DNA of 64,000 nucleotides from an uncultured Acidimicrobiales bacterium (GCA_937925335.1 CALEWY010000022.1:40345-104344), one strand, 5' to 3'; counted from the stretch's first letter, positions 16,523-25,591 are shown. The notes: generated by a model not told the origin, from the sequence alone. A program made the numbers and translations.

Positions 16523-19500
16523 ATGATTGGGGGCCAAACGGTGCAATTCGAAGTGTTGGGCCCACTTCGCGTGAGTGTGGACGGGCGGCCGGTCGAGATC
16601 GCCGGCACGAAGCCGCGCCTCGTTCTGCTCTCGTTGCTCATGGCCGACGGGGCCGTGGTGTCAACCGATCGGCTCATCGAGCAGGTGTGGGGCGACAAGC
16701 CGCCGGCAAAGCCCCACGTCACCCTTCGGTCGTACATCTCCAACCTTCGCAAGCTCATCGAACCAGATCGCACCGACGGCGCGTCTCGCCTCCTCGTCAC
16801 CCGATCGCCGGGCTACCAACTCGATGTCGATGACATCGATGTCGATGCCCGTCGCTTCGCAGCCTTGATCGCCGAGACCAGGGCATCACAGGCCACTGGC
16901 GACACCGAGGCGGTTCTCCAGCACTCCAGCGACGCCCTCGCCCTCTGGCGGGCCGATGATCTCGTCGAACTCGACGCTTTCCCCATCGATGTTGCCCATC
17001 TCGCGCAGCTTCGGGCCGAGGCGATGCTCGCCAACGGTCAGGCGTTGCTCGAGCTCGGACGGCCGGGTGAAGCGGTGTCGACGCTCACTGCACAAGTTGC
17101 CGCTCATCCTGCTGACGAAGCGTTGCGTCGGTTGCAGATGCTTGCTCTATACCGCTCTGGTCGAGCCAGCGACGCGCTCACGGCTGCACACGATCTTCGA
17201 CAACACCTCGGCTCGCAACTCGGACTCGATCCGTCGCCGCCCACCATCGAACTCGAGGGCCGAATTCTCGCGAACGATCCCGGCCTTGAGCTCTCACGTG
17301 CGCCTCGGAGCGCAGCCCCGGTGGCCGCATCCGACGCAGAGCCCGTCGCAGCAGCGATCGAATCACCGCCCGGCCGCGACGAAGCCTTCCTCGCCATCAC
17401 CGCCGAGATGGATGACGGACAGGTTGCCGTTCTCACCGGCGAGCCAGGCATCGGGAAGACGACACTCCTCGCCGCTGCCGCTGATGCCTCGACCTCAGAG
17501 GGCCGACGAGTGGTGTGGGGACGTTGCCATGACGGCGGCAGTTCGCGCACGCTGTGGCCGTGGGTCTCACTGCTTGCGCAGCTCACCGAACGACTCGACG
17601 ACACAACCCTCGCCGAGGTCGTCGGCAATCGGGGACGTGATCTCGCCGGCATCGTGCCCGAGATCGGCGACCGGCTCGGCATCGAGGCCCGAAGCGCAGC
17701 GGACGAATTCGTCATCTCCGACGCGGTCGTCCGTTTGGTCCGCTCGGTCGCCGAACAAACGCCATGCACGCTGATCTTCGAGGATCTTCACTGGTCGGAT
17801 CCGACCAGCGCAAAGCTGCTCAACATCGCAACGTCCGCTCTCGTTGACGCACCGGTCAAGGTGCTTGCGTCATGGCGCGATACCGAACCAGCACACGTTG
17901 AGGCCGAAACCGCACTCGCGGCTGTTGGTCGGGCCGCCGGCCGCAGACGTATCGAACTCGTTGGCCTCGATTCCCCCACCATCGCAGAACTCGCCGAGGC
18001 CGAACTTGGCGAACGCCCAGGTGACGACCTCCTGCATGTGATCGCCGATCGGACCAACGGCAACCCTCTCTTCATCACCGAACTGTTGCGCCAGGCCGAT
18101 CCCGGCGCCGCAGCCTCGACCACGATTCGAGAGGTGATTCTGCAGCGGGTCGCTCAACTGCCTTCGGGCGCCGACGACGCGCTGAGTACCGCATCACTTT
18201 GCCGAGCTGGGTTCAGCGAGCAGATGTTGCAGAGCCCCGATGCAGCCGCCAACCGCGAGACGGTGGAACAAACGCTCAGCATCCTCGACGAAGCGATGGC
18301 CCGACGGCTGATCGAAGAGGACCCGGAGCGACCCAACCGTTTCCGCTTTACCCACTCACTCATCGCCGAGACGCTTGCGGAGTCGCTCAGTCCATTGCGG
18401 CGAGCTCAGCGCCATGCCCAGCTCGGGCTCACGCTGCAACACCTCGGCGCTCCCGATGCCGAACTTGCTCATCATTTCCTCGAGGGAGCCAGGGCCGGCA
18501 CCGCCGTGGTCGGCGCGGAGTACGCATGCCAGGCAGCACGAGCAAACCGCTTCCTGCACGATCACCTGAGTTCGATCACCCTGATCGAACGCGGATTGTC
18601 TGCGCTCGAGAATGCAGAGGGGGATGAACGAGCGATCAGCGAGGTGCGGATCGATCTCTTGATCGACCTCGCACAGGGCCGCAAACATCAGCGTCGGCCT
18701 ACCGATGTGCACGATCTTGCCGTCGAAGCATTCGAACTCTCTCGCGAGATCGGCGACGAATCGCGCATGGCCACCGCCGCGCTGGCCTACACGGGCAACG
18801 CGCCTCGGTCCCGCCAGCCCGTGGCGACCCAGTGGCTCGGATACTGGAACCCACCCGAGACAGCGCTCGACATGTTGCAGGCGAGCGTTTCGAAGATGAG
18901 CGATGATCATCCGCTCCGGGCCAGCGTGTTGCTCGCTCATGCTGCCGAGCTCTACGGCCCGGCAGCCGACACCGAACGAGCAGCCGGGTTCATCGAAGCG
19001 GGAATCAGCGCGGCCCGACATCTCGACGACGCCGAACAACTTGCGTTCGGCCTTCTCAAGAAGAACTCCGTCCTCAACCGATCACTCTCGATCGAGGAAC
19101 GCGAATCGACACTGCAGGAAGTGCTCGACATCGCCGCGGTGCACGATCTGCCCGGGCTGCAATTCAGCGCCAATCGCTGGCTCGCGATCGCTGCGCTCGA
19201 CCGAGGCGATCGGCCAGCAGCTGACGCCGCCGTCGATGCAGCACGCTCCGTCGCGGAAACGACCGAGGATCGACACCTCAACATGGAGGTGGAGTCGATC
19301 ACCATCGCGATGGCGATGTTCGACGGCGCCTATGACAAGGCCGACGAAGCACTGCGCGCCGCCTTCGTCAAACACAGCGCGATCTCGCCGGGTGCGATGA
19401 CCCGATTCTCGATCCAGTTCGGCTCGGTCATGGAAGAGAAGGGTCGATTCGACCGGATCATCGACGGGTTCCGAGACCTCTTCGAGAACTATCCGAGCAC

Positions 19501-20023
19501 GGGCTACGGACTTCCGTTTGCGCTGATGCTTGCGCGAAGCGGACAACCGGACGAAGCCGTTCAGGTTCTCGAGTCGCTGTCCGAGAAGGAAATCCTGGCC
19601 GGCGGCGAGAACGAGCTCCAGTTCACCGTGCTGGCCGCCATGGCCGAACTCATGTGGTGGCTGAACGACGGACGTCTGGCCGATGAGATGACGGCAGCGC
19701 TGGAGCCAGCAGCTGGGCGAATCGTCGCCCTGTTCGACGGCATCACCCTGCAAGCATCGGCGTCGGTAGGACTCGGGCTCGTGCACACACTCGCCGGGCG
19801 TCTCGACGAGGCAGAAGCATGCTTCACCGCATCGCTTGAGCACCACCGATCGGTTGGCGCACGGCCAGCCGAGGTCCGCAGCCTCGCCGGCCTCGCCGAC
19901 GTCGCAAGCCGCGCCGGCGATCAGGAGCGAGCCCAAGAGTGGCTCGCCAGGGCCCGTCAATGCGCTGACGAGGTCGGCTCCTACGGCTGGCTCGTCGACG
20001 AGGTTGAACGGCGTTTTTCGTAG
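16523..20023 (+). CDS. AfsR/SARP-type transcriptional regulator with ATPase and TPR regions
   Basis: A 1166-residue regulator. Residues about 7-100 are an OmpR-like winged helix (FEVLGPLRVSVDGRPVEIAG, VTLRSYISNLRKLIE), followed by the bacterial transcriptional activation domain to about 250. An AAA/STAND ATPase follows, with Walker A GEPGIGKTTLLAAAA and Walker B-like CTLIFEDLHWSD, then a long helical TPR-like C-terminus. Such proteins usually activate neighbouring genes by binding direct repeats. The start is ATG 16523 or GTG 16541, the latter with GGGGG 7 nt upstream. It is divergent from the AceE-like gene, and a direct-repeat array lies just after its stop. Confidence 0.88.
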   Translation: MIGGQTVQFEVLGPLRVSVDGRPVEIAGTKPRLVLLSLLMADGAVVSTDRLIEQVWGDKPPAKPHVTLRSYISNLRKLIEPDRTDGASRLLVTRSPGYQLDVDDIDVDARRFAALIAETRASQATGDTEAVLQHSSDALALWRADDLVELDAFPIDVAHLAQLRAEAMLANGQALLELGRPGEAVSTLTAQVAAHPADEALRRLQMLALYRSGRASDALTAAHDLRQHLGSQLGLDPSPPTIELEGRILANDPGLELSRAPRSAAPVAASDAEPVAAAIESPPGRDEAFLAITAEMDDGQVAVLTGEPGIGKTTLLAAAADASTSEGRRVVWGRCHDGGSSRTLWPWVSLLAQLTERLDDTTLAEVVGNRGRDLAGIVPEIGDRLGIEARSAADEFVISDAVVRLVRSVAEQTPCTLIFEDLHWSDPTSAKLLNIATSALVDAPVKVLASWRDTEPAHVEAETALAAVGRAAGRRRIELVGLDSPTIAELAEAELGERPGDDLLHVIADRTNGNPLFITELLRQADPGAAASTTIREVILQRVAQLPSGADDALSTASLCRAGFSEQMLQSPDAAANRETVEQTLSILDEAMARRLIEEDPERPNRFRFTHSLIAETLAESLSPLRRAQRHAQLGLTLQHLGAPDAELAHHFLEGARAGTAVVGAEYACQAARANRFLHDHLSSITLIERGLSALENAEGDERAISEVRIDLLIDLAQGRKHQRRPTDVHDLAVEAFELSREIGDESRMATAALAYTGNAPRSRQPVATQWLGYWNPPETALDMLQASVSKMSDDHPLRASVLLAHAAELYGPAADTERAAGFIEAGISAARHLDDAEQLAFGLLKKNSVLNRSLSIEERESTLQEVLDIAAVHDLPGLQFSANRWLAIAALDRGDRPAADAAVDAARSVAETTEDRHLNMEVESITIAMAMFDGAYDKADEALRAAFVKHSAISPGAMTRFSIQFGSVMEEKGRFDRIIDGFRDLFENYPSTGYGLPFALMLARSGQPDEAVQVLESLSEKEILAGGENELQFTVLAAMAELMWWLNDGRLADEMTAALEPAAGRIVALFDGITLQASASVGLGLVHTLAGRLDEAEACFTASLEHHRSVGARPAEVRSLAGLADVASRAGDQERAQEWLARARQCADEVGSYGWLVDEVERRFS

Positions 20024-20092
20024 CCGACATCTGGTCCCAGCCCACGTTCGACTGGGCGTGCAGAAGCGCCGAACGACACCTCTCACGGCTCT

Positions 20093-20145
20093 CTCGACAG
20101 CCACCTCAACAGCCACCTCAACAGCGGCTCAACAATTTCTCAACA
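20093..20145 (+). promoter_or_regulatory. Five CTCAACA-type direct repeats at 11-12 bp spacing
   Basis: Heptamers CTCGACA (20093), CTCAACA (20105), CTCAACA (20117), CTCAACA (20128) and CTCAACA (20139) are spaced 12, 12, 11 and 11 bp, so all lie on one face of the helix. SARP-family regulators bind heptameric direct repeats at about 11-bp spacing, and a SARP gene ends 70 nt upstream. The function as an operator is inferred. No recognised gene starts immediately downstream. Confidence 0.5.
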
Positions 20146-20208
20146 CAACTCTGCGATGGTGTCCTTGTTGCCGGATCTGCCCAGTGATTCACAGCGACGA
20201 GTAAGCAT

Positions 20209-20256
20209 GCCGGTGCGAGGGATGGAGGGAACCCCACGCACCGGCCTTTGCTGTTT
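20209..20256 (+). terminator. Rho-independent terminator downstream of the SARP gene
   Basis: GCCGGTGCG (20209-20217) pairs with CGCACCGGC (20237-20245), followed by CTTTGCTGTTTT. This is one of the few hairpins in the window with a T-rich tail. It ends the plus-strand unit before the convergent SDR gene and would also define the 3' end of any short transcript started near 20150. Confidence 0.75.
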
Positions 20257-20263
20257 TGGTGCG

Positions 20264-21034
20264 TCACACGAACTGCCCGGCGCACACGGTCAGGACCTGA
20301 CCCGTTGTTCCCGATGACCGATCTGACAACAAGAACGCGGCCGTGTTCGCCGTCTCTTGCACAGTGATTGGCCGGCCGAGCGGCGGCGAAGTGACTTGGG
20401 GTACGTCGGAGTAGCTGGCCTGTTCAGCCACGGTCTCTTGAATCGTGCGGGTTTCGGGCATCGCAGACCCGCGCACACAGTTCACCCGGATGCCGTCGGC
20501 ACCAAACTCGCCAGCGAGGGATCGGGTCAGTCCCTCGATCGCAGCACACGTCGCAGACAGGTTCGCCATCCTTGCAGCCGTCATGACAGAAAGGGTGGCC
20601 GAGAGCGTGACCATCGACCCGCCGTCAGGGTTCTCTTTCATCTTGAACGCCGCTTCGCGCGAGGTGACAAAGGTGGAACCGAGGATGCGTTCGATTGGAA
20701 TCATGAACTGTGACAACGACATCGACTCGACCGGCTCGGGGTACCCCAAGGCCTGTGGGCGCCCGCCGATGCCGTTGAACACGCCATCGATCGTTCCGGT
20801 CGAAACGAGCACTTCCTCGAGATGTTCTCGAACGCTCTCGGGTCGGGTCGCGTCGACGACTGAACATCTCGCCTCATCGCCCAGTTGGCGTTGGAGATTC
20901 GCCACGGAAGCGGCTTTGTGTCCCGAGGCGAACACGGTCGCTCCTTCAGCGATGGCAGTCTTGGCGACTGCTGAGGCGATCGCCCCGGTCGCTGCAAACA
21001 CCACAACGGTCTTGCCCGCAAGCAATCCAGTCAT
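20264..21034 (-). CDS. SDR-family protein lacking the catalytic Tyr and Lys
   Basis: A 256-residue Rossmann protein of short-chain dehydrogenase/reductase type: VVVFAATGAIASAVAKTA for the cofactor loop, VFNGIGGRPQALG, and the helix SATCAAIEGLTRSLAGEFGADGIRVN. At the position where active SDRs read YSASK, this protein reads LSATC, so the catalytic Tyr and Lys are replaced by Leu and Cys. The glycine motif is also altered. It may bind nucleotide without classical SDR chemistry. ATG 21034 shares one nucleotide with the stop of the upstream flavoprotein gene, so the two are translationally coupled under the divergent TetR repressor. Confidence 0.85.
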   Translation of the reverse strand: MTGLLAGKTVVVFAATGAIASAVAKTAIAEGATVFASGHKAASVANLQRQLGDEARCSVVDATRPESVREHLEEVLVSTGTIDGVFNGIGGRPQALGYPEPVESMSLSQFMIPIERILGSTFVTSREAAFKMKENPDGGSMVTLSATLSVMTAARMANLSATCAAIEGLTRSLAGEFGADGIRVNCVRGSAMPETRTIQETVAEQASYSDVPQVTSPPLGRPITVQETANTAAFLLSDRSSGTTGQVLTVCAGQFV

Positions 21035-21627
21035 CAAACTGCCCCCGCATTCCAACGCTTGGTGGCCTCGGCCAAACGAACCCCGTACAGCTCTGCGGTG
21101 AGAAGGTCACCTTCCGGCGGCAGGTTTGAGCCGGGTCGCCCTCCGAGCGTTCCGACACCGCGATAGAAGCCGTAGGGATCGATGCCCCGTCCGTCGCCGG
21201 TCAGGTTCGATGACGGCGTGCCAGCACCAACCCACACCATGCGCAACTGAGCGGCCAGCGTCGAGAGGTAGTCGAGCGTGGAGGACTTGTCTCCGGAGGG
21301 GAACGATGAAGCTGTGAAGCCGCCAGCGATCTTGTCCATCCAGCCGTTCGTCATCCAAAACTGACCGGTTGCATACGCAAACGCTTGGAACTGCCACGAC
21401 ACGTTGCCCATATACGTGGGTGAGCCGAACACGATGCCATCCGCTGCCGTCAGCGCCTCGAGCACAGAGTCGTCGGACCAGCCGCCCTCCGAGTCGATCT
21501 GCGCACCGGTGATCTCGTGGGTACCGACATTGACACCGTCGACGCTCCCAGCTCCTCGAGCCACTGCTTCTGCAGTGCTCCCGGTGTGGCCGAGGCCCGT
21601 GTGGAAGATGATCTCCAGATTGCTCAT
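21034..21627 (-). CDS. WrbA/flavodoxin-like NAD(P)H-dependent FMN protein
   Basis: The 197-residue flavodoxin-fold protein begins IIFHTGLGHTGSTAEAVARG, the FMN phosphate loop. It has GIVFGSPTYMGNVSWQFQAF, the S-P-T-Y-x-G motif that contacts the flavin in WrbA-type quinone reductases, and later KSSTLDYLSTLAAQLRMVWVG. It probably reduces quinones or related electrophiles using NAD(P)H. ATG 21627 is supported by the immediate N-terminal flavodoxin strand. The gene is the first of a two-gene unit with the degenerate SDR, divergent from tetR across 70 bp with tandem operator-like sites. Confidence 0.88.
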   Translation of the reverse strand: MSNLEIIFHTGLGHTGSTAEAVARGAGSVDGVNVGTHEITGAQIDSEGGWSDDSVLEALTAADGIVFGSPTYMGNVSWQFQAFAYATGQFWMTNGWMDKIAGGFTASSFPSGDKSSTLDYLSTLAAQLRMVWVGAGTPSSNLTGDGRGIDPYGFYRGVGTLGGRPGSNLPPEGDLLTAELYGVRLAEATKRWNAGAV

Positions 21628-21646
21628 GTGTGAACTTCTCTCTTTG

Positions 21647-21683
21647 TGGATCGATGTTCCATACACTATGGATCGCTGTTCCA
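21647..21683. promoter_or_regulatory. Tandem TetR operator sites in the 21628-21697 divergent region
   Basis: Two near-identical 15-mers, TGGATCGATGTTCCA (21647-21661) and TGGATCGCTGTTCCA (21669-21683), differ by one base and are imperfect palindromes (TGGA...TCCA). They are 22 bp apart, two helical turns. They lie between the divergent flavoprotein and TetR genes, the usual place for autoregulating TetR repressors. Confidence 0.6.
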
Positions 21684-21697
21684 CTAAGGTCAACCCC

Positions 21698-22300
21698 ATG
21701 GTTCGAACTCCCACCGCCGAGCTCTGGCCGGCCATCCTGGACGCAGCCGGAATCGTGCTCGAAGACGTCGGCGCCGGAGCGTTCACGCTGCGCGCTGTGG
21801 CCAAGCAGGCAGATGTGTCGCTGCAAAGCATCTACAACCGGTTCGCGTCGAAGAACGACCTGTTGGATGAAATCGCCAACGACGGGTTCATCGCCCTCAC
21901 TGCCACGCTGCTCGAACACGACGGCATCGCACTATCGGAATTCAAAGACCCAATCGGCAACATCACCGAAGGGCTCCGTCGCTACCGCGAATTCACCGTT
22001 GACAACGCACACGTCTACAGCCTCATGTTCGATGCCCCTCTCCCAGACTTCCGAGTCTCAGATCGCACGCTTGGTACTGCGTTTGGAAGCCTTACCGTCC
22101 TGGTCGATGCAGTCGCCAACGCGCAGCAGGCGTCCGAACTGATTCCAGGCGAACCCCTCGATCTTGCACAACGAGTCTGGGCTGCAGCACACGGCGTCGT
22201 CCGGTTCGAACTCACCCAAACCGGGTTCATCGATGACTGGGCAGTCCACTACACGAACACCATTGCGACCATGATCGACGGACTCCGAACGAAGGACTAG
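21698..22300 (+). CDS. TetR-family transcriptional regulator
   Basis: A 200-residue protein with an N-terminal TetR DNA-binding domain: AILDAAGIVLEDVGAGAFTL, then the recognition helix region AVAKQADVSLQSIYNRFASK. The C-terminal ligand-binding region continues to LTQTGFIDDWAVHYTNTIA and resembles TetR_C_33-like domains. ATG 21698 is preferred because upstream in-frame sequence runs through the divergent gene. It probably represses the WrbA-like/SDR pair and itself via the tandem 15-mers. The inducer is unknown, perhaps a quinone or electrophile given the target. Confidence 0.9.
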   Translation: MVRTPTAELWPAILDAAGIVLEDVGAGAFTLRAVAKQADVSLQSIYNRFASKNDLLDEIANDGFIALTATLLEHDGIALSEFKDPIGNITEGLRRYREFTVDNAHVYSLMFDAPLPDFRVSDRTLGTAFGSLTVLVDAVANAQQASELIPGEPLDLAQRVWAAAHGVVRFELTQTGFIDDWAVHYTNTIATMIDGLRTKD

Positions 22301-22346
22301 CGCAACGTGCGCTCGTCGCGAGGCTCGCAGCCGACAACGGCTGGAA

Positions 22347-23603
22347 TCAGCTCGGCGGTGTTTGGAGCTGACGGCGCAGGAGATCGAGGAGCGTGATCGT
22401 CGAGAACTGTCGGATTCGCTCGCGATCACCCGGCAACTGAACGGTTGTCGCGATCGAGCCTTCGTCGGTTGAGATCGCGAGGCACACCGTGCCAACCGGG
22501 CGTCCTTCGCTCTCATCCGGTCCGGCGACACCCGTCGTCGCGATACCAACGTCGGCTCCGAGCCCCATACGGGCTCCTTCGGCCATAGCGACGGCTGCCT
22601 CCTCGGTCACCACGGGGCCTTGCGGCACGCCGAGTACGCCGAACTTCACGTCGGGGTGATAGGCGACGACGCCACCTCGGAACACCGCGGACGCGCCAGG
22701 TACTGCGCACAAGCGCCCGGCGACGTAACCACCGGTGACCGACTCAGCGGCTGCGAGCGTGAGGCCCTGGGCCGCCAGTTCCTTGATCACAACGGTTTCC
22801 ATGTTGTCGCCATCGAGCCCGAACACGATGTGGCCAATGAGGGGCTCGAGAACCGCCTGCTCTGCATCGAGCATGGCAGTCGCAGTTGCGTCGTCCGCAG
22901 CCTTCGCCGTGATTCGAACTTTGAGCCCCTCAACCCCGCTTGCGAGGAACGCAAGGGTCGGGTTGCCAGCCGGTTCGAGCTCATCGATGCGGTCGGCCAG
23001 CAACTCAGCCAGCGCCGACTCGCTCGTACCCCAGGTCCGCAGCACGCGACTACGAATCACCGAGGTTTCGCCAGAACGAGCACGGAGATCGTCGATGACC
23101 GTTCCCGAGATCATTTCTTTCATCTCATACGGGACACCGGGCACGGCGTAGAGAACCTTTTCCGAACCGTCCTCGGCCACGAACGGGCAGATGAGGCCCG
23201 GCGCCGTGCCAGGCTGTTCGGGGATGTTCGTTCCACCAGCCGGCACCATCGCCTGGCGAAGGTTGTTCTCGGGCATCGTGCGCCCGCGCGATTCGAACAT
23301 GGCCCGGATCTTGTCTGCGAGGTCCTGACGCAGCTCGAGCTCAACCCCCATCATCTCGGCGATCATCTCTCGGGTGATGTCGTCTTGGGTCGGCCCGAGC
23401 CCGCCACAACAGATCACCGCATCGCTGCGCTCCAGCGCTTGGCGAAGCACCACTCGAATGCGATCTGGGTTGTCGCCAACCTTCGTCTGGTAGTGGGAGT
23501 TGATGCCAGCGGCCGCCAGCTCCTGGCCAATCCACGATGAGTTCGTGTCGATGATTTGACCGAGCAGCAGCTCAGTTCCGATGGCGACAACTTCAACGTT
23601 CAT
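22347..23603 (-). CDS. cinA: CinA-family nicotinamide-nucleotide amidase / competence-damage protein
   Basis: The 418-residue two-domain protein starts MNVEVVAIGTELLLGQI. The N-terminal MoCF-like domain contains ICCGGLGPTQDDITREMIAE and AVPGVPYEMK. The C-terminal PncC-type domain (from about residue 255) carries LAAAESVTGGYVAGRLCAVPGAS and VGIATTGVAGPDESEGRPVG. CinA proteins deamidate NMN and hydrolyse ADP-ribose in pyridine nucleotide recycling. It follows pgsA after 71 nt and lies upstream of recA in the classical actinobacterial order, though here about 9 kb separates them. Confidence 0.95.
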   Translation of the reverse strand: MNVEVVAIGTELLLGQIIDTNSSWIGQELAAAGINSHYQTKVGDNPDRIRVVLRQALERSDAVICCGGLGPTQDDITREMIAEMMGVELELRQDLADKIRAMFESRGRTMPENNLRQAMVPAGGTNIPEQPGTAPGLICPFVAEDGSEKVLYAVPGVPYEMKEMISGTVIDDLRARSGETSVIRSRVLRTWGTSESALAELLADRIDELEPAGNPTLAFLASGVEGLKVRITAKAADDATATAMLDAEQAVLEPLIGHIVFGLDGDNMETVVIKELAAQGLTLAAAESVTGGYVAGRLCAVPGASAVFRGGVVAYHPDVKFGVLGVPQGPVVTEEAAVAMAEGARMGLGADVGIATTGVAGPDESEGRPVGTVCLAISTDEGSIATTVQLPGDRERIRQFSTITLLDLLRRQLQTPPS

Positions 23604-23674
23604 AGGTCTCTTTCGTTCTCTCGACTCGTCGCGACCGTTCTGTCGAATCAGCCATGGATGCTCAGCAGAGGTTC

Positions 23675-24259
23675 TTAGCGCGAACCACCGTCGCGAAGCG
23701 CACCTTGGCCATCGAGGATGTATTGAGCGCCGGTCACGAGCGTGAAGGCAACGGCCACCCAGAGAGCCACATCGGCGACCCACTCAGCGCCCGACAACCA
23801 CGGACACATCGCTGCAGCGATGGCGAGGCCTTGCACAAACGTCTTGTACTTGGCCGACTTTCTAGCAGGGATCGAGAGGCCTCGTCTGGCGTAGAACGTT
23901 CGGTAGGACTGAATCCCGATCTCTCGGATCGCGATCAGGATCATGGGGATCAACCAGTGCGATCGATAACTGACGATGGCAAAGCCTGCGAGAAGAACCA
24001 CCGCCTTGTCGGCGAGCGGGTCGACGAAGGCGCCGAACTTTGTCGGTGTTGCCTTGCGGGCGAGCTGACCGTCGAACAGATCGGTGGCACCCAGCACCCA
24101 GCCGAGCGCAAAGGTGATCCACCACGGGTTCCGCTCGAGAATGAGCAGGGCGAGAATGGGTGCGAAGATCAGGCGGCCGAGCGACAGGCCGTTGGCAGCC
24201 ATGGCGTATCGATTCAGACCGATGAGGTCCATCCTCGGCTCGGTGGCTGAGTCGCTCAC
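23675..24259 (-). CDS. pgsA: CDP-diacylglycerol-glycerol-3-phosphate 3-phosphatidyltransferase
   Basis: A 194-residue integral membrane CDP-alcohol phosphatidyltransferase that commits CDP-diacylglycerol to phosphatidylglycerol synthesis. The signature D-x2-DG-x2-AR-x8-G-x3-D-x3-D is seen as DLFDGQLARKATPTKFGAF followed by VDPLADK. Several hydrophobic helices are visible (LIFAPILALLIL, WLIPMILIAI, VALWVAVAFTLV). The start overlaps the rimO stop by 4 nt. The PgsA-next-to-CinA/RimO position is conserved in actinobacteria, which supports PgsA over other CDP-alcohol transferases. Confidence 0.93.
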   Translation of the reverse strand: MSDSATEPRMDLIGLNRYAMAANGLSLGRLIFAPILALLILERNPWWITFALGWVLGATDLFDGQLARKATPTKFGAFVDPLADKAVVLLAGFAIVSYRSHWLIPMILIAIREIGIQSYRTFYARRGLSIPARKSAKYKTFVQGLAIAAAMCPWLSGAEWVADVALWVAVAFTLVTGAQYILDGQGALRDGGSR

Positions 24260-25584
24260 TCGGATGTCTCCGAGGCACCAACCGCGATGAGATCCGGACC
24301 TTCGGCGTTGTCGATCTCAACCGTGGCGAAGCCACCAACCTCAAGATCAGCCGGCACTCGAATGATGCCGTCGATCTCAGGAGCCTCTCGATGGCTCCGA
24401 GCGATACCCGCCTCATCGACCAACACGCTCATCGACGATCCGATGAGATCATCGCGCCGGCGGGCGGTGATGGCGTCTTGCATCTCACGCAGCTCGGCGA
24501 GCCGCTCGTTCATCAAGTTGACCGGAACGTCACCATCGAGGTCGGCGGCATACGTGCCGTCCTCTTTGGAGTAGGCAAAGAAGCCGCACCAGTCGACCTC
24601 GGCTTCGGACACGAACCGAAGGAGCGCGTCGTGGTCTTCTTCGGTCTCGCCGGGATAGCCCACGATGAAGTTCGATCGGAACGCAGCGTCGGGCTCGCGT
24701 TTGCGAATGGCCTGCACACGCTCGAGGAACCGGTCGCCGTCTCCCCAACGCCGCATCCGACGCATGAGCGGTGGCGAAACGTGCTGCAACGAAAGATCGA
24801 AGTAGGGAACGCCGGTGGCACAGATCGTGTCGATCAGCGCGTCGGTGAGATCCGATGGATAGAGGTAGAGCAAGCGAACTCGATCGGTCCGCTCGGCAAC
24901 CTGCTCAACAAGCGGGATGATCGCCCGCTCCCCCACACCCTGATCCCGCCCGTAGGCGGCAAGGTCTTGGGCGACGAGAACGATCTCTTTTGCGCTGAGC
25001 TGGTCGACCTCTGCGAGGATCGACTCGATCGTGCGAGACCGCTGTTTGCCTCGGAAGGTCGGGATGGCGCAGAACCCGCAGTTGCGGTCGCACCCCTCGG
25101 CGACTTTCACGTAGGCCCATGGCGCCGTGGCGGGTGGCCGCGGCAGCTCGAGCAGATCGAGCGAAGGAATGACGAAGTTTGCTGCGCCGGCTCCGTCGTC
25201 GTCGTTCGTGCCGTCGTTCGTGTTGTTGCCCGTGTTGTTGCGAGTGGCGCCAAGTGTGACGGGCACACCGAACCCGGCGACTCGGGTGACTTCGGGCAAC
25301 GCTTCGGCCAGCTCATCGCCGTAACGCTCCGCCATGCAGCCGGTCACGATGAGCTCGGCTCCGTCCTGGCGCTGGTCTTCGAGGGCCAAGATCGTGTCGA
25401 CCGATTCCTGCCGTGCCTCGCCGATGAAGGCGCAGGTGTTGACGACCACGAGGTCTGCTTCGTCGGCGGTTGCGGCCGGAAGCATGCCGTCGGCGGTCAG
25501 CGTGCCGACGAGTTTGTCGGAATCGACCTGATTCTTGGGGCAACCGAGGGTTTCCACCCAATATGTGCGCGACGGTTCGGACAT
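24256..25584 (-). CDS. rimO: Ribosomal protein S12 methylthiotransferase RimO
   Basis: The 442-residue radical-SAM enzyme adds a methylthio group to an Asp of ribosomal protein S12. The UPF0004 domain has C15 (TLGCPKNQVDSD, diagnostic of RimO), C51 (VVNTCAF) and C83 (VTGCMAERYG). The radical-SAM cluster CxxxCxxC is in EGCDRNCGFCAIP. A C-terminal TRAM domain follows. An acidic, Asn/Thr-rich insert (TRNNTGNNTNDGTNDDDGAG) lies before the radical-SAM core. It starts 7 nt after the CopC-like gene and overlaps pgsA. Confidence 0.97.
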   Translation of the reverse strand: MSEPSRTYWVETLGCPKNQVDSDKLVGTLTADGMLPAATADEADLVVVNTCAFIGEARQESVDTILALEDQRQDGAELIVTGCMAERYGDELAEALPEVTRVAGFGVPVTLGATRNNTGNNTNDGTNDDDGAGAANFVIPSLDLLELPRPPATAPWAYVKVAEGCDRNCGFCAIPTFRGKQRSRTIESILAEVDQLSAKEIVLVAQDLAAYGRDQGVGERAIIPLVEQVAERTDRVRLLYLYPSDLTDALIDTICATGVPYFDLSLQHVSPPLMRRMRRWGDGDRFLERVQAIRKREPDAAFRSNFIVGYPGETEEDHDALLRFVSEAEVDWCGFFAYSKEDGTYAADLDGDVPVNLMNERLAELREMQDAITARRRDDLIGSSMSVLVDEAGIARSHREAPEIDGIIRVPADLEVGGFATVEIDNAEGPDLIAVGASETSE

Positions 25585-25591
25585 AGAGCGA

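Noticed and set aside
20157..20330. A plus-strand frame starting ATG 20157 after the direct-repeat array.
   Set aside because: It would run straight through the strong intrinsic terminator and into the convergent SDR gene, lacks a ribosome-binding site and has no recognisable composition.
20264..21627. A mobile-element or horizontally acquired origin for the SDR/flavoprotein/TetR trio.
   Set aside because: No flanking repeats, integrase or obvious composition change was seen.
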